Assembly (NCBI GenBank): GCA_001929475.1
Contig: LXFE01000157.1
Location: forward strand, 1 to 64,000
Length of the DNA stretch: 64,000 bases
Origin: Neolecta irregularis DAH-3
Lineage: Eukaryota > Ascomycota > Neolectomycetes > Neolectales > Neolectaceae
Direction: 5' to 3'
Both the position numbers and the translations under genes were made by a program. Shown here in pieces: positions 1 to 9,499 of this stretch (its first letter is position 1; each line of letters opens with the position of its first letter). Under the pieces are notes generated by a model. The model was not told the origin of the DNA and did no database searches. It saw nothing but the letters and a program-made list of their open reading frames with translations.

Positions 1-200
1 GTTTGATTCTTAATACCTTTTGACACCGTTACTACCACCTTGGTGTATTATAGCATTTCATGATAAGGCCACAATGTCTGATTCTTAACATCGTTCTACT
101 CCCGGCGCTATCCTGAATCTAAACATTCTTGCCTCAAACGGCTCTTCTCAAAATCAAGGATATAATCTCCAGTTCCCCGCTACTCTTCTTGGCATTTGTC

Positions 201-2220
201 ATGGCTACTCCCTTTGTGCAAAGCACTTCCCCGTTACTTTCCAAATCGCTCAATTTGGAAGGGTCGGAGTATGATGCACAGTCACAGACCGTCATCACAA
301 TTGCAGAGTCATTCATGCGCGATTTCTCAGTGGCTATGGAGAAGTGTCATATCGACAGAATTGTTGGGTTGATTCACCCTGACGGTTGGTGGCGAGATAT
401 GCTGGCTCTAAGTTGGGAACATCGTACAGTTCATGGCACTGACGAGATCCACAAGTTTCTCGTCCTGTATCTTGCAAAAATCCGGATTTCCTGCATTAGG
501 CTTGAAGATGGAAAGATACCTGTCTTGTCTAATATAGAAGGCGCTTTTGCTTGGATCGAAATGTTCTTCAACTTTGAGACCGAGGTCGCCGTTGGTCGGG
601 GTGTAATCAGACTGCGACAGGATCGAAATACTTGGAAAGCTTTTACAATATATACTTGCGCTTCAGAGCTCAAGGGATTCGAAGAAAAGGTAGGTCCGAC
701 TCGAAGCAGTGGTACAATTCACGGCGAGATTCTTGGTCGGAAGGGTTGGTCTGAAAAACGTCGAGAGGAAATAGAGAAAGGAGAACATGAAGTTCTTATC
801 ATCGGTGCTGGTCAAGCTGGTCTTTGTACAGCTGCAAGCCTTGGCATGCTTGGAGTTGATGCTCTGATAATTGAAAAAAACGATAGAATTGGCGACAATT
901 GGCGAAAACGCTACGAGTTTCTTGTCTTGGTATGTCCATCCCAGGATTAGCATTGGCTTGCCAACACTCTAGCATGATCCTGTCTATTATAACCATTTTC
1001 CATATCTTCCTTACCCAAAACACTGGCCAGTTTTTACTCCAAAAGATCGGCTAGCTGATTGGTTTGAATGTTATGCAGCTGCTCTCGAACTGAACGTGTG
1101 GACTCATACGACACTTGTAACGATAAACTTTGATCAAGAACGTAAACGCTGGATTGTTAAGGTCATCCGCAAGGATGGGACCAAGCGAACCATAACTCCG
1201 GCACATATTGTCATGGCCACCGGTCTTGATGCAAACCCGAATATTCCAAGTTTCAAAGGGATTGAGAGTTTTGAGGGAAATGTTCATCATGCAAGTGCGC
1301 ACAATTCTGGGAAGAATTGGGCTGGGAAGAAAGTCGTAGTCGTTGGCTGCTGCAACTCGTATATTCTTAAATGCCTATGAGGCTAACATTAAAGTGGAAT
1401 GGACATTAGCCATTTCTTGTACGAACAAGGTGTTGAGGTAACTATGGTGCAAAGATCCAGTACATATGTAATGTCCAGTATGCACGGGATCAAAATTCTC
1501 TTTCAAGGCCTTTACGAGGAAGGTCGTTCTAGGGATGTTGTACATAGTTGACGCTCTCAGGCGGTCCCCCAACAGAAGATGCTGACCTCGTATTCGCTTC
1601 TATTCCAATCCCAGTCATGGCAAAGCTTCACCAAATCAAGACCAAGGAGATTGCAGAGTTAGATAAGGAGATTCTTCATAACCTTGAAAAAGTCGGATTC
1701 AAGTATGACATGGGTATCGATGGAAGTGGGTTTTTCATGAAATACTTGAGTCGAGGTGGGGGATATTATATTGACGTGAAGCATCGCTAGTCCCGCAACT
1801 GAATTATAGGTAGGCTGCTGTAAACTCATTGGAGATGGAAAAATTAAAATTAAACAAGGAGTAGAAATCGATTCCTTTGACAAAGATGGAATTATTTTCT
1901 GCGATGGGTACCACCTTTCCTGTTTCGTGAATCATATCTAATCATCAAGTTCGAAACTTGAGGCTGACATCGTTGTGCTTGCAACTGGCTACAGAAAGGA
2001 TGTGCGAGAGACTGTCCGCAAACTTTTCGGCAATAAAGTCGCCGATTGCTGCAAGGAGGTGTGGGGATTGAACGAGGAAGGTGAACTTCGGGGCGCGTGG
2101 CAGCGATCCGGCCACCCTGGTTTGTGGATTGTCGGAGGAAACCTTCACTTTTCAAGATTCTGTAGCAGGAACCTGGCCTTACAGATCAAGGCAATCCAAG
2201 AAGGTTTATTGGATTATTAA
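201..2220 (+). CDS. FAD/NAD(P)H-dependent flavin monooxygenase (copy 1)
   Basis: Predicted flavin-containing monooxygenase that would oxygenate a small organic substrate using FAD and NADPH; the substrate is unknown. Exons 201-929, 973-1358, 1395-1522, 1561-1775, 1810-1907, 1950-2220 give 608 aa in phase. An SnoaL/NTF2-like region occupies roughly residues 30-160. The FAD Rossmann motif GAGQAG is near residue 202, an FxGxxxH-type FMO fingerprint (FEGNVHHASAH) lies in exon 2, a second nucleotide-binding glycine motif follows (VVVGCCNSG), and ATGYRKD is the late ATG motif. Start: the open frame extends upstream only from TTG; the first ATG at 201 matches the length of the paralogue at 2650-4681. 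The five introns are 34-43 nt. The second Rossmann motif reads GCCNSG rather than the usual GxGxxG, which could weaken NADPH binding. No operon-like partner except the convergent paralogue. Confidence 0.85.
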
Positions 2221-2649
2221 AGAAAATGATAGATGTGGTCCATAGTAGCTTGTTTAAATAATATGAAATTATTCAATTGTCGCTTTCTCCATTAACTCTA
2301 ATCGAACATTAAAGAAACTCGAGGTTGACAAACTTGTGCTTACATCTGAGTGAACAATGTTTTGATTATGAAGAAAAATTGTGTACAATCACCAAATACA
2401 TATATTACATCCCAGTGGACTAGATACCTTGAAGATATTTACTATGAATCTTTGTGAGATCATGGGTAGAAATAAAAAAAAATTATCACCATTCTCTTTG
2501 CAATGCAGCCAAACGATCTTGAGATCATTTATTGGCTGATGAGCTAATATCATATATTAATGCTTTTGTATATGAATTGTCTGCAAACTCGGTCTCTAAG
2601 CCCCCAAAGTGATTTTTAACGATTTCCGCTCCAAGATCTCAGTAACAAG
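2221..2649. other. Intergenic spacer between convergent FMO genes
   Basis: AT-rich 429 bp shared 3' region of the two convergent monooxygenase genes. It must hold both polyadenylation regions. I see no ORF or repeat I can support. Confidence 0.6.
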
Positions 2650-4681
2650 TCAATATTCCAGCAGGCCTTCTTGGATTGCTTTTATCTGCAACGCCAAATG
2701 CTTGCTATGGAATCTCGTCATCATGAGATTTCCACCCATATACCAGAATCCCGGGTGCCCAGAACGTCGCCATAGTCCTTGAACTTCTCCTTCGTCGTCC
2801 AATCCCCATACATCACTGCATCGATCTGCAACTTTGTCTCCAAGAATTTTACGAGCTGCTTCCTTCATATTTTTGTATCCCGTGGCAAGAACAACTACAT
2901 CGGCTTCAACAATCGATCTAATGTATTAGATCAGAGATGGATCATAGAAGGATGCCCATCTTCAAATACAACACCATTCCGGTCGAAATGACTGATTTGA
3001 CCTTGCTTAATCTTGATTTTCTTTTCGATGATTAGTTTCGAACAACCAATCTAAGGGTATTAGCTCTTGTACTCACTGAGCAGAGTTTATTCTCACATCA
3101 ATATAATGTCCTCCTCCTCGATGAAAGTATTGCGATAACACCCCTGCATCGTTAATTCCGCGATTGAGTTTGAAGCCAGCATTCTCGAGACCTTCGTATA
3201 GATCTTTGTCAGCTACCTCGAGCTGCTTTATTTTGATTTTATGTATCTGTTCAAGAAAGTCGAATGGCACCGATTGAAACAAGAGGTCTGCATCTTCAGT
3301 TGCTGGACCGGCTGATTTATCAGTTTCGCCTTTTGTGACAGGAAATGCATACATCCATCAAATATGCCTTTGTAGATCGTACTGTAGATACTCTCAAGGG
3401 TTACAACCAACGTACTTGACCTTTGAATCATGGTGGTATCTGCTCCATGCTCGTAAAAATCTTGTGCTATGTCATGTGCTCTTAACCATAAAGCATTGTC
3501 TAGTCAATAGTTTCTTACGAATTAGCGGATCCAACTACAACAGCCTTCTTCCCGGAAAAGTCTTTTCCCGTGGTATGTCGATTTGAATGGTGTACAATGC
3601 CTTCAAAGTCTTCAATACCTGGTATGTAGGGGATGATGGGTTGGCCATTTTGACCTGTTGCAAGAATAATATGAGACGGATATAACGTGCGAACAGTTCC
3701 ATCGGCTCGTATAACTTTGACTGTCCATTTCTTAGAGGCTTCATTGAATGTCGTCTCTCCAGTTACTGACTTTGTCCAAACGCGCAATTCAAGAGCTTTT
3801 GCATAGCTCTCAAACCAATCTGCAAGACGATCTTTTGGAGTGAAGACAGGCCAGCTTTCCGGGAAAGGCATATAGGCAAGATGGTCAGTATATACCGGAT
3901 CATGCTAAACGTGAGAAACGATTACGAATTTGTCAGGCTGTACCAATACGAGAAATTTATATCGCTCTCTCCAATTATCTCCTATGCGCTCGTTCTGTTC
4001 GACAACTAGAGCATTCACATTTAACATTCCCAGGCGCGCAGCCATAGTAAGTCCTCCTTGACCTGCGCCAATTATAAGAACATCGGGATTTCCTTGTTCA
4101 ATTTTCTCTTGCCATTCTTCAAGCCAGCTTTGGCGCCCGAGTTTCTCTGAATGACTGACTCCTTTCTTTCGACGGAGGCCGATTGCTTCTTCAAACCCTT
4201 TTAACTCATTCATTCGTGTGAAGATGATATGAGCTTTCCATTGATCTTTGTCCAGCATCAATCGTATAACTGACCTGCCTCGAGCAATCTTGGTTTCAAA
4301 AGATGCGATCATCACGATCCACTTGAATATGCCAGCGGCATTAACCAGGAACGGAGTTTTTCCTGCTTCGAGAGCAAAGTATGAGAATTGAGTATCATTG
4401 AGCCGCTTCTCGAGAACCGCGCGGATGGAGGCCTTTCCGCGAAAAGTATGATATTCCCAAGTCAAAGCCAACATATCTCTCCAGCTGCAGTCCGGGTGAA
4501 TCACTTCAAGAAGCGATTCTATATCGTTATTCTCCAAAGCCGATGAAAATTTCCCCATGAACAAGTTCGCTTGTCCAATTACATTGATAGTAGGGCATGT
4601 AGGCGGAGAAATTGCAGGCCTTGAGGTATCATGACCTTCTTTCTTTAGAGGGAGCACAGGGATATGCAACGGGGCAGTCAT
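2650..4681 (-). CDS. FAD/NAD(P)H-dependent flavin monooxygenase (copy 2)
   Basis: Paralogue of the gene at 201-2220, on the opposite strand and pointing at it. Exons, 5' to 3' on the minus strand: 4681-3944, 3904-3519, 3480-3353, 3311-3097, 3050-2956, 2917-2650, giving 609 aa. All five intron positions and phases match copy 1, and exons 2, 3 and 4 have identical lengths (386, 128, 215 nt), so the two came from one spliced ancestor. N-terminal SnoaL/NTF2-like region, then GAGQGG FAD motif, FEGIVHHSNRH fingerprint, GSANSA second motif and ATGYKNM. The last intron (2918-2955) starts GC instead of GT; copy 1 has GT at the same place. The encoded C-terminus is strongly conserved between copies, so the gene looks functional if the GC site is used. 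Start at 4681 is the first ATG; TTG codons upstream are not needed. Confidence 0.85.
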
Positions 4682-5627
4682 GATGAACAACAATTCACAA
4701 GGGAAATTATGGGCTTATATTCTTGCCCGTGGTTCCTACGAAGGATTCCTTTACCATTCTCACTAGGCTTGGATTACACTAATGTTATTAGCCGACAGGT
4801 TTCAGATCCTGTAACTCTGAGTAATAATGACAAGCATTTTGAACTGCGAACATCTCGACCTTTGGAGTCTATTCAGTTACCCTCATCAACTATCCTGTCA
4901 TGTCGTTGATTTTAGCTGGTGATGCTTGCTGCAACCCCAGTGAAAAAGTCAAGTAGAACAGATTCGGGCACCTCCGATGATAGCCTAGAACCTTGATGAT
5001 AGAACTATCAATCGAAGAAGAACCTTTTAATTTCTTAGATCATCTGTAACCTAAACTAGGGGCATCTTAACATAAATCCCTCATTTATCCGCTTGAGGAC
5101 CTGAATGTGTGTAAAGTCAAAACGGGCTTGTGAACTGGCTAAGGCCTTTGGTCTGAGAGTTTGCAATAAGTTTCCTTGTAACCATTCTTTTTAGTCTCTC
5201 AAATAGAGGCCTACAAGCTCGTGTAAAAAAAGCCGGATCATGCTATTTGATTAGGGTCGTTAACACAGACCCGGATATCCAGAGACAAGCTCGTGTAAAA
5301 AAGCCGGATAGCAAAATCATATCAGTTGATTAGGGCCGTTAACACCGACCCATATATCCGGAGATAGACTTGGTGGAAGCTCGTTATGGTTGAGAAGAAA
5401 CGCTTTCTGAAAAGTCATGACACTCTTGTATGATGGAAAGCCAATGATTGACAATTATAACAGAAACCTACTACTGGTTCTTAGTGTATCTCTTTGGCAT
5501 GTTTATAAATTTTAGCTATACTTTGTCGGTCCTGCCAATGACCATGTTGCTCCTTGGCCCAGTAGGAGCGTGGGGGTGGTGGGGTGTAGTCTGGCTAGAA
5601 TCATGATCACTTTGACCTTGACTCCAC
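4682..5627. other. Intergenic region with a tandem direct repeat
   Basis: No protein-coding gene seen between the FMO start and the prefoldin start. The only structure is the two-copy direct repeat at 5215-5367, described separately. Confidence 0.6.
5215..5367. repeat. Two-copy direct tandem repeat, about 72 and 81 bp
   Basis: Copy 1 is 5215-5286 and copy 2 is 5287-5367. They share AAGCTCGTGTAAAAAAGCC, TTGATTAGGG, CGTTAACAC, GACCC and ATATCC blocks. Copy 2 has about 9 extra bases in the middle. Inside each copy GGGTC or GGGCC faces GACCC across TTAACA, so a short hairpin is possible. Confidence 0.8.
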
Positions 5628-6305
5628 ATGACCACCACTCTTAGTGCAAAATCGCACAGCGGTATTCCTGAATCGCCTTGGATTGAAAGCGTCGATGTTT
5701 TCCTTCAATCGAGGGATCAGGTGGAGCCGAAACTACAGGAATTCCAAGAACTGATTCAGTACCCGTCCCAGCAGCAAATCGACTTCTGACAAACGCTAGG
5801 AAATACAAATACATGGAAAGTCAATTAGTGAAAAAAGCAAGCGGGTTAGCTCAGAAAATTCCGGACATTGACAAGACCTTGATGACCGTGAAGGAAATAC
5901 AAAAGAAAACTGTATGCTCTCTCTTCCTTTGAACCATGGGCTAACAAAATACTCAGGAGCAAGAAGAGGATGCAGATGTTCTATATGAGTTAAATGACAC
6001 CTTAAAAGCTCACGCTAGCATACCTCCGACAAAAGAGGTGTACCTCTGGCTCGGGGTATAAATTGAGTTCGTAAAACAGCTAAGTCATTATTCAGGCAAA
6101 TGTAATGCTGGCGTATCCGAACCAAGAAGCAGTCGATCTTCTTGAACGAAAACTTCAGGATGCGAGAGGAAGACAACAACAATGCAAAGCAGATATCAGC
6201 TTCATTCGGGAACAAATTACAACAACAGAAGTATCGATTGCCAGAATTTACAACTGGGACGTGAAACAGAGAAGAATGCAAAAGGAAAATATTGATGTTC
6301 TTTAA
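5628..6305 (+). CDS. PAC10: Prefoldin subunit 3 (alpha-type)
   Basis: Subunit of the cytosolic prefoldin hexamer that hands nascent actin and tubulin to the CCT chaperonin. Exons 5628-5758, 5800-5911, 5957-6055, 6096-6305 join in phase to 183 aa, close to the usual 185-200. Recognised from the alpha-prefoldin core: LYELNDTLKAHA, then the hairpin signature VYLWLGANVMLAYP split by an intron, flanked by two heptad-rich coiled coils (about residues 30-85 and 125-175). The best-conserved block is interrupted by a 40-nt intron, so single open frames only show part of the protein. The ATG at 5628 is the first in frame. It lies just upstream of the foldback repeat that starts at 6334, so its 3' UTR is probably affected by that insertion. 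Confidence 0.9.
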
Positions 6306-6333
6306 AATAGATAAAGATAGTCGTGAGGTATTT

Positions 6334-7246
6334 GTAGTATGAGAACTCGGTGTAGGGAGTCAATTCTCTCTCCTCCACCTCCAGTCCCGGCCCCCCATCG
6401 AAGACCGCCATTCCCGGCCCCGCCATCACCGCGCCCGTCCTATCTCGCCTGTGCCTGCTCTGCCCTCCCGCCTCATCTGTCCCGCGCGTCCCTCCTGCCT
6501 CGTCCGCCAGCTTGCCGCATCCCGTATGCCTCTCCATCTTTGCCTCCAAGGCAGACTACACCCCCGAGCTGGACCCGCGACTCGTCCCCCTCCGAGTACA
6601 GGTCCATCAAGGTCCGCAGCCTCAACATCGTCCAGGCCCATCCCACCCTGCGCTACAGCAACCGCCACGACCACCTCCCCCAGTCTGGTCCGGCTTGTCC
6701 AGAAGTCTCGCGTCCTTCCGCAGGTCCGCCAGGATCACTGACATAGCTGACGATCTCAACGTAAAGAAATGAGGATACTTATCGAACGCGTTGATTAGTA
6801 CGCCTAGGATATCCGTGCGCTGCCAGTCGTAGGAGTGCTCTGACGCCGCCTTTCCGCTGCCGGCGAGCTTTACGGCGTACAGCGCCTCGATGAATGAGAA
6901 AAACTCATTGAGCATGCGGAACGAATCGGCAACCAGCTCCAGGGAAGGGATCGTGTAGCCGCAGACGATCTCAAACACGAAGGAGACCGAGTCGATGGCC
7001 AGCAGGGTGCCGATGCGGGTGGATCGCGAAAGGGGCGGCCTCAGGGCGGGTCCAGTTCTGGGATGGGAGCGAGCGGGCGCAGTCGGCCTTGGAGGTGAGG
7101 ACGGCGAGGCAAACGGGATGCGGGAAACCGCAGGCCGGCGGACGAGGCAAGAGGGACGCGCGGAACAAGTGAGGCGGGAGGGGAGAAGAGGCAAGGGCGC
7201 GGGTACTAGAGGTGGAGGGGAGAAAACATACCGAGTCCTTATACCA
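6334..7246. mobile_element. GC-rich foldback (long inverted repeat) element
   Basis: A sharp GC-rich island between the prefoldin stop and ISA2. Left arm (about 6334-6600, plus) and right arm (about 7246-7040, minus) are imperfect inverted copies. Both begin with a GTAGTATGAGAACTCGGT-like end (right copy reads GTGGTATAAGGACTCGGT), then TCTCC-CTCCACCTC, then a CCCGCCTCA..CCGCGCGTCCCTC..TGCCTCGTCCGCC block and a CTCCAAGGC-GACT block. By eye the arms are about 75-80% identical. The spacer carries a cation-transporter fragment (6784-7014). The end repeat recurs at 41056. GA-rich degenerate repeats continue to about 7380. No transposase is present, so the class is unknown. Confidence 0.6.
6784..7014 (-). 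pseudogene. Fragment of a CDF zinc transporter (ZRC1/COT1-like)
   Basis: The minus strand encodes about 77 aa that match the start of cation diffusion facilitator transporters: a TM1-like LLAIDSVSFVFEIVCGY, TM2 with LVADSFRMLNE, then YDWQRTDILGVLINAF. In working family members the TM2 zinc site reads H..D in SFHMLND; here both ligands are changed (R and E). After LINAF the homology stops; TM3-TM6 and the His-rich loop are missing. There is no start codon of its own: the surrounding open frame runs into proline-rich repeat DNA. I read it as a captured, dead gene fragment inside the foldback element. Family assignment is from remembered conservation. Confidence 0.7.
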
Positions 7247-7426
7247 CAGCGCGGGACAGGTGAGGCGGGATGGGAGAGGAGGCACAGGCGGGATAGGAGA
7301 GTAGATAGGGCGGGATGGGAGAGGAAGGAGGGACTGGTGGGACTGGAAAGGCGGGCGGGACTGGAATGGCGGGCGGGACAAATAGTAAAGTGGATTGCTC
7401 TCAAATAATCATTTATCACAACCTCC

Positions 7427-7933
7427 ATGACCACCAGATTCATCGCCCGCCCTCTGTTCACCCTACATTACCACTTGAACTCACGCATTTCACACCTTCG
7501 TTCCTACTCAACCTCAAAAACTCTCGAGCTCACACCCCGCGCAGCCAAAGTTTGAGCTCCGCTTCCTGCATGCACTTATTCTAGCAACTACACCATATCA
7601 AACAACGCGAAAATAACCCAAACCTCCAGTTACGAGTCATTGTAGAATCAGGAGGTTGTCACGGCTTCCAGTACAAACTCTCTCTAGACGAAACATCCTC
7701 TCAAGACGATGTGTACCCTCCCTACCTTAAAGTTGTAACAAAGTAGTGTCTTTGAACGAGACGGCTCAAAGGTGATCGTTGATCAGGTTTCTCTGGATTT
7801 ACTAGATGGAAGCAAAGTCGATTATTCGACCGAATTAATAGGTTCGGAATTCAAGGTTATTGAGAACCCATTTGCTGTTAGTAGTTGTGGCTGTGGCACC
7901 AGCTTTAACTACAACTTTGAAAAGCAAGGCTAA
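7427..7933 (+). CDS. ISA2: Iron-sulfur cluster assembly protein ISA2 (A-type carrier)
   Basis: Mitochondrial A-type Fe-S carrier that with ISA1 and IBA57 builds [4Fe-4S] clusters for aconitase-type enzymes. Exons 7427-7549, 7585-7712, 7747-7933 give 145 aa. The three conserved ligand cysteines are present: one in VESGGCHGFQY and two in the C-terminal SSCGCGTSF. The core VFERDGSKVIVD..SLDLLDGS is typical of the family. The N-terminus (MTTRFIARPLF...) is rich in R, L and S, as expected for a mitochondrial presequence. It is short for the family because the leader is short. Introns are 35 and 34 nt. Its start lies only about 50 bp after the GA-rich tail of the foldback island, so its promoter region contains that repeat. 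Confidence 0.9.
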
Positions 7934-8025
7934 AGCCAATCTTTTGTAGTATAACATGAGCATGGGACTTTTCGGTATTCATTTCGCAAATTTATTTTAC
8001 TAATTATCTTGACACATTTCAACTT

Positions 8026-9334
8026 TTAATTCATCTGGCGGATCAATTTATTTATGAAATCCTCGCGATTGCCTAGATCGCCTCCTTGAATGAAATGTTT
8101 AAATTTTCGATTTCGAAAGGATCCGGTTGGATTACTCAATTTGAACGGCCACAGGAAGTTATTGACTTGTTTGAAATTAGGACCAACCGTAACTAATTCA
8201 CTACAACAGTTAATACATTACATTAATGGGGAGGGTGACATACTGAATAAGATCTTCAATACAGATAATTCCATATTTCCCGAGATGTTGTTCAATCATT
8301 TGATTATTGTCAATAGGAATTCGTTGACCGTTGATTTTGGCGTAGCCTCGTTTGTATACTAGTTCTCTTACACTTTTCAAATTTGGCGAGCCGTATGTTA
8401 CGTATGGCTCAACAAGTTGTAGCATCTGAGAAGTTGCTCGAGTGATTTTAATAAAAGTTCCGTTGTTAATTTGCAATAATCGCAACAGCTGGAGAATCTT
8501 TCTTGGCTTGGGTGCGATTTTATTGATTCTATACATTGAGCTTGGGTTGAATGGATACTCAGGTACCCCTTGATTCGAATTACAAAGGCCAATTTGGCCT
8601 CGGGTTCGACGTAGAAATCACCAGTGCTCTTAGCGAGTCGTCGAAGACGGATCTGTTCTCGTTCTGCTTGACGATACTCTGCAACATATTTCTCAGCTCG
8701 TTTGAATACAGTCTCTCGCTTTGCCTTGTGGTTCTGTAAATCAGCCACAGCCTCGAATCCCAGAATATAAAACAAATAAAGTCAGTCCCGAAAGATGGTT
8801 AACGTGGGACTTCATTGCAATTTCTTGCTAGTCTCCAGCGATATTATGTCATCATGCTTCTTGAATCAGGAAAAAAGTTTACCTTTTTCTTTTCAATGAG
8901 CGCAGCAAGCCGGTCTTGGCGTTGTTTCTCGTGCGTCTTTCTCTTCTTGAGAAGACTTTCAGGAGCAAGGATTTGCTGCTTTGTTGGTACTGTGCTGCAA
9001 CTGTTAATTTTCAATTCGCAAGGGAAAGTGAAGAGTCGGGGACATATGGGATGAACCCGCCAAACATTTATTTAATTCAAGCGATCATAAAAAAGGACCG
9101 CAGGAACAAAACCCTCTACGAGGAGATGTAGGGATAGTGTAATATACACTCTTTCAAAAAGATCCCGAGTATGTAATTAAAGAGACGGAATTTTCATCTT
9201 GTGCAATAACGCAAGAATACACATTTCGACTCTCAAAACACCGTGTCTCTGCCGAGAACAGTAGGAGAAAGTCTGCTGGCCGTATATTCGATAGAACTGA
9301 CAATAACGAAAAATAGCACTTACGTTCCGACCAT
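8026..9334 (-). CDS. RPL7: 60S ribosomal protein L7 (uL30)
   Basis: Large-subunit ribosomal protein. Exons on the minus strand 9334-9324, 8994-8883, 8733-8567, 8528-8244, 8200-8026 give 249 aa, the normal length. N-terminus [22 protein letters not shown]-binding core [40 protein letters not shown], and C-terminal [26 protein letters not shown] are diagnostic. The first exon codes only 11 bases before a strong GTAAGT donor. Introns 1 (8995-9323, 329 nt) and 2 (8734-8882, 149 nt) are the longest in the window; the others are 38 and 43 nt. Long early introns are usual in fungal ribosomal protein genes, and intron 2 houses a C/D snoRNA (8776-8860). Confidence 0.95.
8776..8860 (-). ncRNA. C/D box snoRNA in RPL7 intron 2 (snR39/snR39B-like)
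   Basis: On the minus strand box C (ATGATGA, 8855-8849) and box D (CTGA, 8785-8782) lie in the 149-nt RPL7 intron, with short AAG/CTT pairing outside them. Directly upstream of box D is a guide whose complement, 8787-8798 on the plus strand, reads CCCGAAAGATGG. That is a conserved 25S/28S rRNA segment. The fifth-nucleotide rule puts the methyl group on the G of CCCGAAAG, equivalent to yeast 25S G805 as I remember it. Yeast RPL7 introns also host snoRNAs (snR39/snR59) for the neighbouring A807, so host and target region agree. The exact ends are guesses. Confidence 0.8.
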
Positions 9335-9499
9335 ATGATGCGATAGGTGGTGGATGAGTGGTGTTCAATTTCTGACTGCTTTTTTCAATATTTGAATGTT
9401 AATAGTTTCGACTCGTATAATTAATGGAGATTCTGTCCGAATCGGGATCGGTTCCTCCTGCGTCCACCACGCGAACTTCATTTACTCAAAATCTTTATT

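Noticed and set aside
201-4681. Secondary metabolite gene cluster around the FMO pair
   Set aside because: The next genes to the right are prefoldin, ISA2 and RPL7, with no synthase, transporter or regulator. The left side is outside the window, so no cluster can be claimed.
6339-7461. Several long overlapping open frames in the GC-rich island (proline- or glycine-rich, 80-280 codons)
   Set aside because: They occur on both strands in low-complexity GC-rich inverted repeat DNA. Only the short CDF-like stretch at 6784-7014 has recognisable homology, so the rest are chance frames.
8995-9323. A second snoRNA in RPL7 intron 1
   Set aside because: An AGATGAA box C-like string is present but no CTGA box D lies at a suitable distance on the minus strand.
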